Of a stretch of DNA of 35,926 bases, positions 8,615 through 16,567 are shown piece after piece. Made by a program: the position numbers and the translations under genes. Under the pieces are notes generated by a model. It had not been told where the DNA came from and searched no databases. It was given only the letters and a program-made list of their open reading frames with translations. This stretch comes from Treponema sp. GTDB taxonomy: Bacteria; Spirochaetota; Spirochaetia; Treponematales; Breznakiellaceae. The number at the start of each line of letters is the position of its first letter. Position 1 is the stretch's first letter. Location: NCBI GenBank assembly GCA_031254315.1, contig JAIRUQ010000002.1, positions 1 through 35,926 on the forward strand, written 5' to 3'.

Positions 8615-9577
8615 ATGTCTGAATTAGATGCTGATTTAATTATTATTGGAGCCGGTCCTGCGGGACTTACCGCCGCCCAGTACGGGGCGAGGGCGAATCT
8701 AAAGGTTCTGGTTATTGAAAAACTTGCCACAGGAGGGCAGGTGTTGAATATTGATGTCCTTGAAAATTATCCGGGTAACTCAGGACAATTCGATGCCGAG
8801 GGGAAAATGACAGACGCTCCAAAATCAGGTTATGAGTTTGTCATGGATTTGCACCGTCAGGCTGAAATGTTTGGCGCGTCTTTTTTTTACGGCGAAGTAA
8901 ATTCTTTGCAAAAAGAGGGAAACGTTTTTTCACTTACCCTTTCTGATGGCACAATCCGTAAAGCGCCCGCCGTTATTGTCGCAACAGGCGCGAAACCGCG
9001 ACTGCTTGATGTGCCGGGCGAGAAAGAGTTTTCAGGCAAGGGCGTTTCTTACTGCGCTGTCTGCGACGGAAACTTTTTTAAGGGTAAAAAGATTTTTGTT
9101 GTAGGAGGAGGGGACGCCGCCTGTGATGAAGCGCGATACCTTTCCCGTCTTACGGATAAGATCGTGTTAATTCACCGCCGTGACGGTTTTCGCGCTCAAA
9201 AAGCCCTTGTTCAAAGAACGCTTGACAACCCAAATATTGAAGTGAGACTTAACACAGTTATAAATAACATAAAAGGTGATAAAAAAGTAATGTCTGTTAT
9301 ACTAAAAGATACTAAAACTGAAAAAGTTTATGAAGAAGAAACAGATGCTGTTTTTATCTTCGCAGGGACTGTTCCTCAGTCTTCGGTTGTTTCAAGCCTG
9401 AATGTCGCGCTGGATGAAAGCGGCTATATTATCACCGATCAAAATATGGCAACTAACATAGCAGGGCTATTTGCCGCGGGCGACATTAGAAGCGGAGCTT
9501 TTCGTCAGGTAGTAACAGCCGCCGCGGACGGGGCGCTTGCGGCTCACAGCGCGGCAGGGTACATCGATGCGTTATAA
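8615..9577 (+). CDS. trxB: Thioredoxin reductase (NADPH, FAD-dependent)
   Basis: This reduces thioredoxin with NADPH for cytoplasmic thiol homeostasis. From the ATG at 8615 the protein has 320 residues, the usual TrxB length. The FAD-binding GAGPAG is at 12-17, the redox-active CAVC (C147, C150) lies in the SYCAVCDG context typical of low-molecular-weight TrxB, the NADPH-binding GGGDAA is at 164-169, and the C-terminal FAD motif GLFAAGDIR is present. A slightly longer loop than usual (about residues 55-70) follows ENYPG. The start was chosen because GGAG (8606-8609) is 5 nt before ATG 8615; an in-frame ATG at 8612 is possible, and a TTG further upstream at 8549 is the promoter -35 box. The next gene starts inside its 3' end (11-nt overlap), so trxB, the GH3 hydrolase and the GNAT gene form one unit. 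Confidence 0.95.
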   Translation: MSELDADLIIIGAGPAGLTAAQYGARANLKVLVIEKLATGGQVLNIDVLENYPGNSGQFDAEGKMTDAPKSGYEFVMDLHRQAEMFGASFFYGEVNSLQKEGNVFSLTLSDGTIRKAPAVIVATGAKPRLLDVPGEKEFSGKGVSYCAVCDGNFFKGKKIFVVGGGDAACDEARYLSRLTDKIVLIHRRDGFRAQKALVQRTLDNPNIEVRLNTVINNIKGDKKVMSVILKDTKTEKVYEEETDAVFIFAGTVPQSSVVSSLNVALDESGYIITDQNMATNIAGLFAAGDIRSGAFRQVVTAAADGALAAHSAAGYIDAL

Positions 9578-11222
9578 ATTACCGTTATTTGCTATTTTTA
9601 TAATCATCGCTTTTCCTGTCTTCCCTTTAGATTTTAACGATTCAGGCTCTCCGCAGGAACTTGCGATAGCGATTGAAAGGGCTATGACGGACGAACAGGC
9701 TCTCGCGCAAGTTTTTATGCTTGGCTGGGTAGGTGAAACGCCTTCGCCGTTGATTATGGATTGGATTCGTCAAAGAAATATAGGCGGCGTAAAAATTTTT
9801 GGCTGGAATACCTCCGATACCCAAATGCTGGCGAGAACTATCGGGGAACTGCAGACGGCAAGTTTAGCAGGAGCCTTCGGCGTTCCGCTTCTTGTCGCCA
9901 CAGATCAGGAAGGCGGCTGGATTCGCCATGTAAAAGGAAACACAAGCGAGACTCCGGGGAATATGGCTATCGGCGCTTCAGGCTATCCGCGTGACGCGTA
10001 TTTATCAGGTTTTTATATAGGAAAAGAACTTGCGCTTTTAGGAGTGAACATGAACTTTGCTCCTAATGTCGATCTTTTTACAAACCGCGATTCTTCGCTG
10101 GTAGGACCGCGCGCGTTTGGAAACGATCCTGTAAGAACCGGAATTCTAGGCTCGGCGTTTGTAAGAGGACAACTTGCCGCAGGCGTTATTCCAACAGCGA
10201 AACATTTTCCCGGTCATGGGGACACAGACCTTGACTCTCACGGAACTTTACCCAGAATAAATATAACTTTTGATACTATCTGGAACAGGGAACTTGTCCC
10301 CTACCGTATGCTCGCCGCCGAAGGGCTTCCTGCGGTAATGAGCGGACATCTCGCCTTCCCGTTAATGCAATCCGCTTCCACGCCTGCTTCGCTTTCTTCA
10401 TGGTTTCTCCGTGATGTGTTACGCGACAGAATAGGCTTTAACGGAGTTGTAATAACCGACGACTTAATGATGATAGGCGCAATATCTTTGATGGGCGGCT
10501 CACTTGCGCTCACGGCAAAACAGGCAATTATTGCAGGTAACGATATTATAATGTTTTCTGACACCCCGGAACTTTTCGCTCCGGTATGGACTGTTCTTAT
10601 TAATGCCATGAGGAATGAAGCAGATTTTCGCGCGTATGTACGAAGCGCGGCTCGCAGGGTGCTTGAATTAAAATTGACATATTTGCGCGGTCCGTCCAGC
10701 GTTCCCTATGTTCCTAACCTCGCAAGACTTCAAAGAGAGTTGCCCGATCCTCAAGGCTCCGCTTTCTTTTTGAACCTTGCCGCGCGAAGTGTTACAATCA
10801 TAAAGCCCAATCCGCCTAATTCTGTTTTTCCGCTAACACCTGAAACATCAGGCAGAGTCCTTCTTGCCGGAAGCGGAATATACCCCGGTTTTTTCAGATA
10901 CGGCAGAGCGGCTTTCCCCAACGCTGTAACTTATCGTTTATACACAGGGGGAAATATGGCGGATTTTATTTCTAGTGCGCGTAACGCAGACACAATAATT
11001 TTTTGCCTTTCCGATTATTCCGATTTACAGGTATTACGCAATTTACAGCAATTAAATAAAAGGGTAATAGTTTTTTCGATACTTAGTCCCGTCCATATAG
11101 AAAGCGTCCCTTGGGTAACAGGCGCATTAGCCGTATACAGTTATGCTCCCGAATCTTTCGCCTCAGGTTTTTCCGCTATAATCGGAAGAATACCTGCGCA
11201 GGGTCTCCTTCCCTATGACTGA
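9567..11222 (+). CDS. Exported GH3 beta-N-acetylhexosaminidase (NagZ-like)
   Basis: This family removes terminal beta-1,4-linked N-acetylglucosamine from muropeptides or other glycans. From the ATG at 9567 (551 residues) there is a short N-terminal hydrophobic segment (residues 5-20), indicating export or membrane tethering, whereas enterobacterial NagZ is cytoplasmic. The GH3 barrel carries VATDQEGGWIRH (110-121) and the NagZ-specific His-Asp acid/base loop KHFPGHGDTDLDSH (212-225). The likely nucleophile is D298 in VITDDLMM. About 200 further residues form the second domain, as in the two-domain Gram-positive NagZ enzymes. A role in peptidoglycan recycling or chitin-type glycan use fits, but the sequence does not decide between them. 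It overlaps trxB by 11 nt and the next gene by 8 nt, so translation is likely coupled. Confidence 0.88.
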   Translation: MRYKLPLFAIFIIIAFPVFPLDFNDSGSPQELAIAIERAMTDEQALAQVFMLGWVGETPSPLIMDWIRQRNIGGVKIFGWNTSDTQMLARTIGELQTASLAGAFGVPLLVATDQEGGWIRHVKGNTSETPGNMAIGASGYPRDAYLSGFYIGKELALLGVNMNFAPNVDLFTNRDSSLVGPRAFGNDPVRTGILGSAFVRGQLAAGVIPTAKHFPGHGDTDLDSHGTLPRINITFDTIWNRELVPYRMLAAEGLPAVMSGHLAFPLMQSASTPASLSSWFLRDVLRDRIGFNGVVITDDLMMIGAISLMGGSLALTAKQAIIAGNDIIMFSDTPELFAPVWTVLINAMRNEADFRAYVRSAARRVLELKLTYLRGPSSVPYVPNLARLQRELPDPQGSAFFLNLAARSVTIIKPNPPNSVFPLTPETSGRVLLAGSGIYPGFFRYGRAAFPNAVTYRLYTGGNMADFISSARNADTIIFCLSDYSDLQVLRNLQQLNKRVIVFSILSPVHIESVPWVTGALAVYSYAPESFASGFSAIIGRIPAQGLLPYD

Positions 11223-12063
11223 GAATTTCCGCTGGCGGAAAATAAAAAAAAGCGATATCCCTCTCATTGAAAAAATGTTAATCGGTGTAGAAAATGATTA
11301 TGTCGGCGCATGTGGGAGATTTCTTTCTCGTGAAGAATCATCAAAAGAACCTGTCTGGCTGTTATGCGAAAAAAATGACAAAGTATGCGGCATGATTTTA
11401 AATTCAAAAAGCACTGTATTGCCTGTTTTGCGCGGCAAAAAAGAAATACCGCCCCCTGATTTTATAAAAGGATTTTTACGGACTAAAAAAATTCATTCGG
11501 TGCAGGGGTTAAAAAACGAAGTGTTAATGCTTGAGGATGCGATAAGCTCCGCAGGCTGGAAAGCATCAGACATAATTGATTATGATCTTATGAGCCTTGA
11601 CAAAAAACCAGAAGGCGGCGGTTCATCCGCTCCCTCTAACCTTGTATTGCGCGTACCGCAAATGATCGATATAGACGAAATGGCTCCGTTACAGGCGGCT
11701 TATGAAAAGGAAGAAGTTCTGCCCAAAGGCTCGGTATTCAGTCCCGCCTCAAGCAGAATAAATACCGCAAACATAATCGCGAAGGGACAAGTTCTTTCCG
11801 CTCAGATAAACGGCAAACTTGTCGGAAAAATAAATGTAAGCGCGGTTTCGTTTACAAGGTTTCAGGTGGGCGGCGTCTACGTTCATCCAAGCTTTCGCGG
11901 GCAGGGGATAGGGCGCAAAATGGCGTTTGAATTTATTTCTTCGCTAATCTCTCAGGGCAGGGGAGTAACCCTCTTTGTAAAAAAATCCAACACCGCCGCC
12001 CGCCGTCTTTACGCATCTCTTGGTTTCACTATAAGAAACGATTACCGTATAACGTACTATTAG
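11215..12063 (+). CDS. GNAT-family N-acetyltransferase
   Basis: The C-terminal third is a clear GNAT fold: the acetyl-CoA pyrophosphate-binding loop is VYVHPSFRGQGIGRKM (221-236, with R228-x-x-G-x-G), preceded by the strand INVSAVSF and followed by TLFVKKSNTAARRLYASLGF, a typical motif B. The first 140 residues are a second, weaker alpha/beta region that may be a degenerate GNAT repeat, making this a tandem-GNAT type. Substrate unknown. It overlaps the GH3 glycosidase by 8 nt, so it is the last gene of the trxB unit. The neighbouring amino-sugar hydrolase makes acetylation of a sugar or peptide amine conceivable, but this is only contextual. Confidence 0.85.
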   Translation: MTENFRWRKIKKSDIPLIEKMLIGVENDYVGACGRFLSREESSKEPVWLLCEKNDKVCGMILNSKSTVLPVLRGKKEIPPPDFIKGFLRTKKIHSVQGLKNEVLMLEDAISSAGWKASDIIDYDLMSLDKKPEGGGSSAPSNLVLRVPQMIDIDEMAPLQAAYEKEEVLPKGSVFSPASSRINTANIIAKGQVLSAQINGKLVGKINVSAVSFTRFQVGGVYVHPSFRGQGIGRKMAFEFISSLISQGRGVTLFVKKSNTAARRLYASLGFTIRNDYRITYY

Positions 12064-12083
12064 TCTGTAAAACATTCTTTCCT

Positions 12084-12242
12084 AAATACTCACACAAAGG
12101 CACAAAGGACGGCGTTTAATTTGTCAAAGGCGCGTTTCCTTCCATATCTTTTCTTTGATTTCTAATGAAGAAAAAGCCTGAAGAATACGCTCAGCCTTCC
12201 TTTCTTCCCCTTTGTGCCTTCGTGCCTCCGTGTGAAATATTA
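12084..12242. repeat. Inverted intergenic element with CACAAAGG sub-repeats
   Basis: The left arm (12084-12109, containing CACACAAAGGCACAAAGG) is matched by an inverted right arm (12210-12242, containing CTTTGTGCCTTCGTGCC) about 100 nt away. The right arm has one extra 8-9-nt sub-repeat. The interior has no gene. The right arm recurs almost unchanged at 7014-7046. The architecture matches the elements at 32089-32158 and 34487-34592. Confidence 0.7.
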
Positions 12243-12270
12243 TAGAGTAATATTTTCTTGTTACGGACTA

Positions 12271-12308
12271 TTGAACAACTGCGTTTGTTTTCGGTATACT
12301 TAATTATT
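12271..12308 (+). promoter_or_regulatory. Leaderless promoter of the PHP-cupin-ligase operon
   Basis: TTGAAC (12271-12276), an 18-nt spacer and TATACT (12295-12300) are followed by 8 nt and the GTG start codon at 12309. No Shine-Dalgarno site lies in the gap. Initiation 9 nt after the -10 box would place the 5' end of the mRNA at the GTG. Confidence 0.6.
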
Positions 12309-13100
12309 GTGGCTTATCTATACGAAACGCACCTTCACACAGTACCGGCAAGTAAATGCGCGGTCTCGACAGGCGCGGATTATATTGCGCCTTACATCGA
12401 CAAGGGCTATTCAGGAATAATCGTAACGGATCATTTTTTTAACGGGAATACGGCGTTATCCAGAAAACTTCCGTGGAACGAATGGGTAAATCGTTTTTAT
12501 AGCGGCTATGAAAACGCAAAGGCAGAAGGCGAGCGCAGGGGCTTGAATGTTTTTTTTGGATGGGAAGAAACATTTGACGCCTGTGATGATTATCTTGTTT
12601 ACGGACTTGATAAAGACTGGCTTCTCGCCCATCCCGAATCTCGCAATTGGACAAGGGGAGAGCAGTACCGGGCGGTAAGGTCAGCAGGCGGTTGTGTTGT
12701 TCAGGCTCACCCGTTCAGGCAGAGGTACTACATTCCACGTGTTATTCTTTCTACAGGATGCGTGGACGGAGTAGAAGCTGTCAATGGCGGACATGAAGAT
12801 GCCTCCCATGACGCGCTTGCTTACCGTTATGCGAAGAAACTAGGCAAGACAATTACCGCCGGATCAGATATTCATGACGCTTCCCTTGTTTATAACGGTG
12901 AAATTTTTGGAGTGTATCTGAACAAAAAAATTAACAGTATTTTAGATTATGTTAACATAATTTTGAATAATGAAATTGCAGGGCTAAAAACTGATGAAGA
13001 GCGTATTAATTTTAACGGTACAGAAAGAGTACAAATTCCTGTAGAAATACGGGATAAGGATGATAGAATTACCTCAAAGGATTTGAAGGAGTTTTTATGA
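12309..13100 (+). CDS. PHP-domain metal-dependent phosphoesterase
   Basis: Starting at the GTG at 12309 the protein has 263 residues, and all PHP metal-site motifs are in order: ETHLH (H8, H10), VTDHF (D41, H42), FGWEETF (E86/E87), QAHPF (H134) and GSDIHD (D187, H189). PHP proteins of this size hydrolyse phosphoesters such as histidinol phosphate, 3',5'-nucleotides or small nucleic acid fragments with a trinuclear metal centre; the substrate is not set by the sequence. An upstream TTG (12258) would add 17 residues, but that reading passes through the promoter elements and pushes the conserved strand YLYETHLHT away from the N terminus, so the GTG is preferred. The stop overlaps the next start by 4 nt (ATGA), so it is the first gene of a three-gene operon. 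Confidence 0.85.
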   Translation: MAYLYETHLHTVPASKCAVSTGADYIAPYIDKGYSGIIVTDHFFNGNTALSRKLPWNEWVNRFYSGYENAKAEGERRGLNVFFGWEETFDACDDYLVYGLDKDWLLAHPESRNWTRGEQYRAVRSAGGCVVQAHPFRQRYYIPRVILSTGCVDGVEAVNGGHEDASHDALAYRYAKKLGKTITAGSDIHDASLVYNGEIFGVYLNKKINSILDYVNIILNNEIAGLKTDEERINFNGTERVQIPVEIRDKDDRITSKDLKEFL

Positions 13101-13651
13101 ATGAAAAAGCGGCGCATGTTCCAGATCGGATAAAGGAACTAAGGGAGATATTGGAAATCAGCGCGATTGATCTGGCGAACGATGCAAATATCCCCATTGA
13201 GACTTACAATAAATATGAAAACGGAGAACTCGACATACCGATAAGCGTTTTGTACACAATCGCCGCTCTTCTTGGAACAGACGTTACCGTTCTTCTTACG
13301 GGCGAAGAAGCGAGAATGGACAGCGCGGCAGTTTGTCGCAAAGGCAAGGGCGTACAAATTGAACGTTACCCAGGCTATGAGTTTTCAAGTCTTGCGTATA
13401 ACTTTAAGCACAGAACTATGGAACCTTTGCTCGTAACGCTTGACTCTTCAAAGCCGCAAGCGGAGCATGTTTCCCACTACGGTCAGGAGTTTAACTTTGT
13501 TATTGAAGGTCAGGTAAAAGTTACGGTCGCCAAAACCGATCACATCTTAAACCCTGGAGACACAATTTACTTTGACGCGCGTTTGCCGCATGCCCAGAGC
13601 GCGGTGAATGGATTAGCCCAATTTATCACAATTATTCAGGAAAAACCATGA
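13097..13651 (+). CDS. XRE-family HTH-cupin transcriptional regulator
   Basis: The 184-residue product has an N-terminal lambda-repressor-type helix-turn-helix (about 10-65; IKELREILEISAIDLANDAN and YENGELDIPISVLYTIAALL) and a C-terminal cupin_2 barrel (about 105-180). The cupin motif has H126 in SHYGQEFNFVIEGQ, and NPGDTIYFDARLPHA carries the second conserved His. Such HTH-cupin proteins are DNA-binding regulators whose cupin senses a small molecule. It is joined by 4-nt overlaps to a PHP phosphoesterase and to an acyl-CoA synthetase. The pairing of an XRE-cupin with an AMP-forming ligase suggests regulation by a carboxylic acid or its CoA ester, which is inference from context. Confidence 0.9.
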   Translation: MNEKAAHVPDRIKELREILEISAIDLANDANIPIETYNKYENGELDIPISVLYTIAALLGTDVTVLLTGEEARMDSAAVCRKGKGVQIERYPGYEFSSLAYNFKHRTMEPLLVTLDSSKPQAEHVSHYGQEFNFVIEGQVKVTVAKTDHILNPGDTIYFDARLPHAQSAVNGLAQFITIIQEKP

Positions 13652-15363
13652 ACGAAATACTTTCACGCTACCTTCCCCGTATTGACTTTGAAAGCTACGA
13701 GGATTTTTATGAAAATTACCGCTGTAATGTACCGGATGATTTTAACTTTGCCTACGATGTAGTAGATGAATGGGCAAAACTCCAACCTGAAAAACTTGCC
13801 CTGCTCTGGACAGACGACACAGAAGAAATGAAATCTTTTACCTTTACGGAAATTAAACGTCTCTCCGATAAAGCCGCAAATGCGCTCCTTTCATTAGGCA
13901 TAAAAAAAGGCGATGTAGTTAAATTGATACTAAAACAGCGTCCCGGAGTGTGGGTATTAATGTGCGCCCTTTCTAAAATCGGCGCAATCTGTATTCCCGG
14001 CACATATCAGCTAACATCGAAGGACTTGGAATACCGCTGTAATATCGCCGATGTAAAGCTTTTAATCACAGTTGACGACAAAGACCTGCTTGAAAGCATA
14101 GCTATTGCCCGTCCAAGTTGTAAAAAACTGGAAAAAATCGCCGTTATCGGCAAAACAATCCCGCAAGGTTACATTGACATGCGCGACGAGATACAAAAAG
14201 CTCCTGAAAACTTTACCCGTATTCCAACGGCGACAAAAGACCCAATGCTGATGTATTTTTCTTCCGGCACAACAGGAATGCCCAAGATGGTGCTTCACAA
14301 TCACTCTCTGCCGTTAGGACACATTGTTACGGCGAAATATTGGCACTGTGTTGAAGACAACTGCGTTCACATGACACAGACAGATTCAGGCTGGGCAAAG
14401 TTCGCATGGGGAAAAATTTACGGTCAGTGGCTTTGCGGCGCGGCAATCGGCGCTTATGACACGGAAAAGTTTACTCCAAAAGGAATGTTAGACGCAATTC
14501 AGCGCATAAAACCCGTAACATTCTGCGCCCCAGCGACTGTTTTCCGCTATCTTATTAAAGAAGACCTTAAAGGTCATGATTTTGGTTTTATCCGTCACAC
14601 CTCTGTCGCGGGAGAGCCGTTAAGCCCTGAAGTTTACCATAAATTGCTGGAATTGACTGGTCTTGAATTGCGTGAAGGCTTCGGGCAGAGCGAAACTTCC
14701 GTAATGGCGGCAGTTTTCAAGTGGCTTCAGGTAAAACCCGGTTCAATGGGAAAACCCGCTCCGCTTTTCGACCTTAAACTGTTAGACGAAAACGGCGTAG
14801 AATGTGATGAGGGCATTGTCGGAAACATGAGCATAAAACGCGCCGGAAAAAATATGTACGAAGATAAAACCTGCGCTCCTGAAAGCATACCACCTGTAAT
14901 CGGCGACTCGTATTTTCCCGGACTTTTCCGAGGTTACTGGAGAGACAATGAGGTAACAATGACCTGCTGGAACAACGGAACATATCAAACAGGCGACATG
15001 GCATGGAAAGACGACGACGGCTATTTGTGGTTTGTAGGAAGAAACGACGATGTAATCAAATGCTCAGGCTACCGCATCGGTCCCTTTGAAGTAGAAAGCG
15101 CGTTAATGGAACACCCATCAGTCCTTGAGTGCGCCGTAACCGCCGCAAGCGATCCCTTTCGCGGTCATGTCGTGAAGGCGACCATTGTTCTTGCGCGGGA
15201 TTTTTCCCCCTCAGACGAATTAATCCGCGAACTGCAAAACCATGTAAAGCGCGTAACAGCGCCGTATAAATATCCGCGCATCATCGAGTTTGTGCCGGAG
15301 TTGCCCAAAACAATCAGCGGCAAAATCAAACGTGCGGATATACGCAAGAAGGATGGTAGTTAG
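13648..15363 (+). CDS. AMP-forming acyl-CoA synthetase (acetyl/medium-chain type)
   Basis: This activates a carboxylic acid to an acyl-AMP and then an acyl-CoA in the cytoplasm. The 571-residue protein has every adenylate-former core motif: the P-loop YFSSGTTGMPK (203-213), the acid-binding region with HMTQTDSGWAKFAWG, the A5 motif GFGQSET, the A7/A8 region YQTGDMAWKDDDGYLWFVGR plus CSGYRIGPFEVE, and the catalytic Lys K559 in PKTISGKIKR. The DSGWAK motif and the SGYRIGP hinge resemble the ACSM (medium-chain) and acetyl-CoA synthetase branch more than long-chain enzymes. It starts with ATGA overlapping the cupin regulator stop, so it is the third operon gene. The exact acid is unknown. Confidence 0.9.
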   Translation: MNEILSRYLPRIDFESYEDFYENYRCNVPDDFNFAYDVVDEWAKLQPEKLALLWTDDTEEMKSFTFTEIKRLSDKAANALLSLGIKKGDVVKLILKQRPGVWVLMCALSKIGAICIPGTYQLTSKDLEYRCNIADVKLLITVDDKDLLESIAIARPSCKKLEKIAVIGKTIPQGYIDMRDEIQKAPENFTRIPTATKDPMLMYFSSGTTGMPKMVLHNHSLPLGHIVTAKYWHCVEDNCVHMTQTDSGWAKFAWGKIYGQWLCGAAIGAYDTEKFTPKGMLDAIQRIKPVTFCAPATVFRYLIKEDLKGHDFGFIRHTSVAGEPLSPEVYHKLLELTGLELREGFGQSETSVMAAVFKWLQVKPGSMGKPAPLFDLKLLDENGVECDEGIVGNMSIKRAGKNMYEDKTCAPESIPPVIGDSYFPGLFRGYWRDNEVTMTCWNNGTYQTGDMAWKDDDGYLWFVGRNDDVIKCSGYRIGPFEVESALMEHPSVLECAVTAASDPFRGHVVKATIVLARDFSPSDELIRELQNHVKRVTAPYKYPRIIEFVPELPKTISGKIKRADIRKKDGS

Positions 15364-15397
15364 CATTTATAGTGTTTATGCGCTGATTCTGCGAATT

Positions 15398-15739
15398 TTA
15401 TATTTCACTTTCTCGTAATACTATTTTCTTTAATATTAAATCTTCAAGATTTCTTCTGCCGTCTATTACCAGCATTATATATACAAAATTATTTTCAATT
15501 TTGTATATTATCCGCCAATAGTCTACTATTATTTCCCGGTATAATAAATAGCCATATTTTTCCAATTCCGGGACGATTCGATACCTCTCAGGCAGTAAAT
15601 TTAATTTTTTAATATGGTTTTCTATCTTGTCCAGAATTTTTATCGCATAATTTGGGTTTGTCAATGAAATATACTCTATGATCTCATTAATATCTTCCCT
15701 TGCCGGCGCAGTCCATTTTACAAAATGTTTTTTAGCCAT
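15398..15739 (-). CDS. RelE/ParE-family toxin
   Basis: About 113 residues with the ParE/RelE pattern: an N-terminal WTAPAREDINEIIEYI helix pair, central LLPERYRIVPELEKYGYLLYREIIVDYWRIIYKIE, and a C-terminal strand VYIMLVIDGRRN. Members are ribosome-dependent mRNA endonucleases (RelE) or gyrase poisons (ParE). The RIIYKIE-IDGRRNLE arrangement is common to both, so the target is undecided. The ATG at 15739 is chosen; a TTG 12 nt upstream is also open. Either start overlaps the end of the antitoxin gene, the normal coupling for such pairs. Base composition is much more AT-rich than the upstream ligase gene, consistent with acquisition by transfer. Confidence 0.88.
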   Translation of the reverse strand: MAKKHFVKWTAPAREDINEIIEYISLTNPNYAIKILDKIENHIKKLNLLPERYRIVPELEKYGYLLYREIIVDYWRIIYKIENNFVYIMLVIDGRRNLEDLILKKIVLRESEI

Positions 15740-16019
15740 TTTTTTGACCAATTTTTTTTCTTAATTCAGAAAATACTTGATCATTATCATAAACCTTTCC
15801 TTTACGGATTGATTTTTCAGAAAATTGCAACAATTTCATTAATGATAAGGCGTTAATCATATCTTGATATGATTCGATGTCCAGAAACACCCCTTTTGCT
15901 TCGCCATGCTGGGTAATAATTATCGGATTTTTACGATCATTGATATAATCAATCATCTGTGCCGCATTGGTCTTTATAAAAGAAATTGGTTTTATATCCT
16001 CTTTCAAATTAACATTCAT
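15732..16019 (-). CDS. Phd/YefM-family antitoxin
   Basis: The 95-residue product neutralises the toxin encoded immediately downstream and represses the operon. The N-terminal half (KPISFIKTNAAQMIDYINDR, then PIIITQHGEAKGVFLDIESY) is the classic Phd/YefM DNA-binding fold; the charged C-terminal tail (SIRKGKVYDNDQVFSEL) would wrap the toxin. The start at 16019 was chosen over a longer frame because AGGAGGG lies just upstream and MNVNLKED begins the conserved domain. Expression is probably autoregulated through the palindrome at 16040-16056. Confidence 0.9.
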   Translation of the reverse strand: MNVNLKEDIKPISFIKTNAAQMIDYINDRKNPIIITQHGEAKGVFLDIESYQDMINALSLMKLLQFSEKSIRKGKVYDNDQVFSELRKKIGQKNG

Positions 16020-16039
16020 AAATAGCCCTCCTATGAATT

Positions 16040-16077
16040 GGTACTTTAAAAGTACCAAAGAAAGACTATTTTGTCAA
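16040..16077 (-). promoter_or_regulatory. Toxin-antitoxin promoter with palindromic operator
   Basis: On the minus strand TTGACA (16077-16072), a 17-nt spacer and TACTTT (16054-16049) form the promoter. The perfect palindrome GGTACTTTTAAAGTACC (16040-16056) covers the -10 box, where binding of the Phd-type antitoxin or its complex would block transcription. A strong Shine-Dalgarno site AGGAGGG follows. Confidence 0.75.
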
Positions 16078-16117
16078 GCCCCTTCGGGACTTGGCTCTTT
16101 TAAGGTATGGAGTTACT

Positions 16118-16133
16118 GTCCGCTATCGCGGAC
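16118..16133. other. Short hairpin GTCCGC-TATC-GCGGAC
   Basis: A perfect 6-bp stem with a 4-nt loop lies about 100 nt upstream of the antitoxin start. A run of seven T occurs about 25 nt further on, too distant for a standard terminator. The GC-rich stem stands out in an AT-rich region and resembles the other short hairpins in the window. Confidence 0.4.
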
Positions 16134-16405
16134 GGCGGGTCAAGATGTTTTAGAGATTTTTTTACCATAAAGGCTATGTTGCAAACAAATCCGTTCTGTT
16201 GTTATTTTTTCTCAGCTACGGCTTTGTTTTTCAAGCTGATTTTTTCTTAGCATTTTATTGAGTATACGGTAGAGATCATTGCGATCATCAAGGGGAAGAG
16301 GCATGTCATGAAATTTGTGTAATTACGGATAGGTAGAAACAGAGCGATTTTCATTTACACAATTTTCAGGATAGACTCCAAATGCGCTAGTATACGCAGA
16401 AAATC
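16134..16405. other. Gene-poor AT-rich stretch with a possible 30-codon gene remnant
   Basis: No convincing complete gene is seen. On the minus strand 16212-16304 is an open frame of 30 codons with a coding-like charged helical product (PLPLDDRNDLYRILNKML and a basic end). It has no ribosome binding site and an in-frame stop shortly upstream. It may be the 3' end of a lost gene. Confidence 0.3.
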
Positions 16406-16567
16406 CTACGCAATTTTTCCGTTTAATTTATGCAAGGATGATTTTTGAGCAACTTTATTTGCATATTCTACATATTCTCGCAAATTTTTTGCGCCACTAT
16501 CTTTTAACAATTTTTCCTGCAATTTATTTTTGAATTTTACACAATCAAATTGCTTTTCTTTATTCAT
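16406..16567 (-). CDS. Small PIN-associated protein, probable antitoxin (53 aa)
   Basis: A 53-codon frame with an excellent ribosome binding site (GGGAGGT, 8 nt upstream) encodes MNKEKQFDCVKFKNKLQEK..., a charged helical protein ending at KLNGKIA. The pattern FDxVKFxxxLxxKLxKD resembles the small partner proteins often found beside PIN-domain toxins (an assignment by eye). Its start codon overlaps the stop of the broken PIN gene just upstream in a different frame (ATGAATAA), which is translational coupling. It therefore looks like a still-intact antitoxin or accessory gene whose toxin has decayed. Confidence 0.7.
   Translation of the reverse strand: MNKEKQFDCVKFKNKLQEKLLKDSGAKNLREYVEYANKVAQKSSLHKLNGKIA

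Noticed and set aside
16212-16304. Short minus-strand frame as a real gene
   Set aside because: Thirty codons without a ribosome binding site or recognisable family; listed only as a possible remnant.
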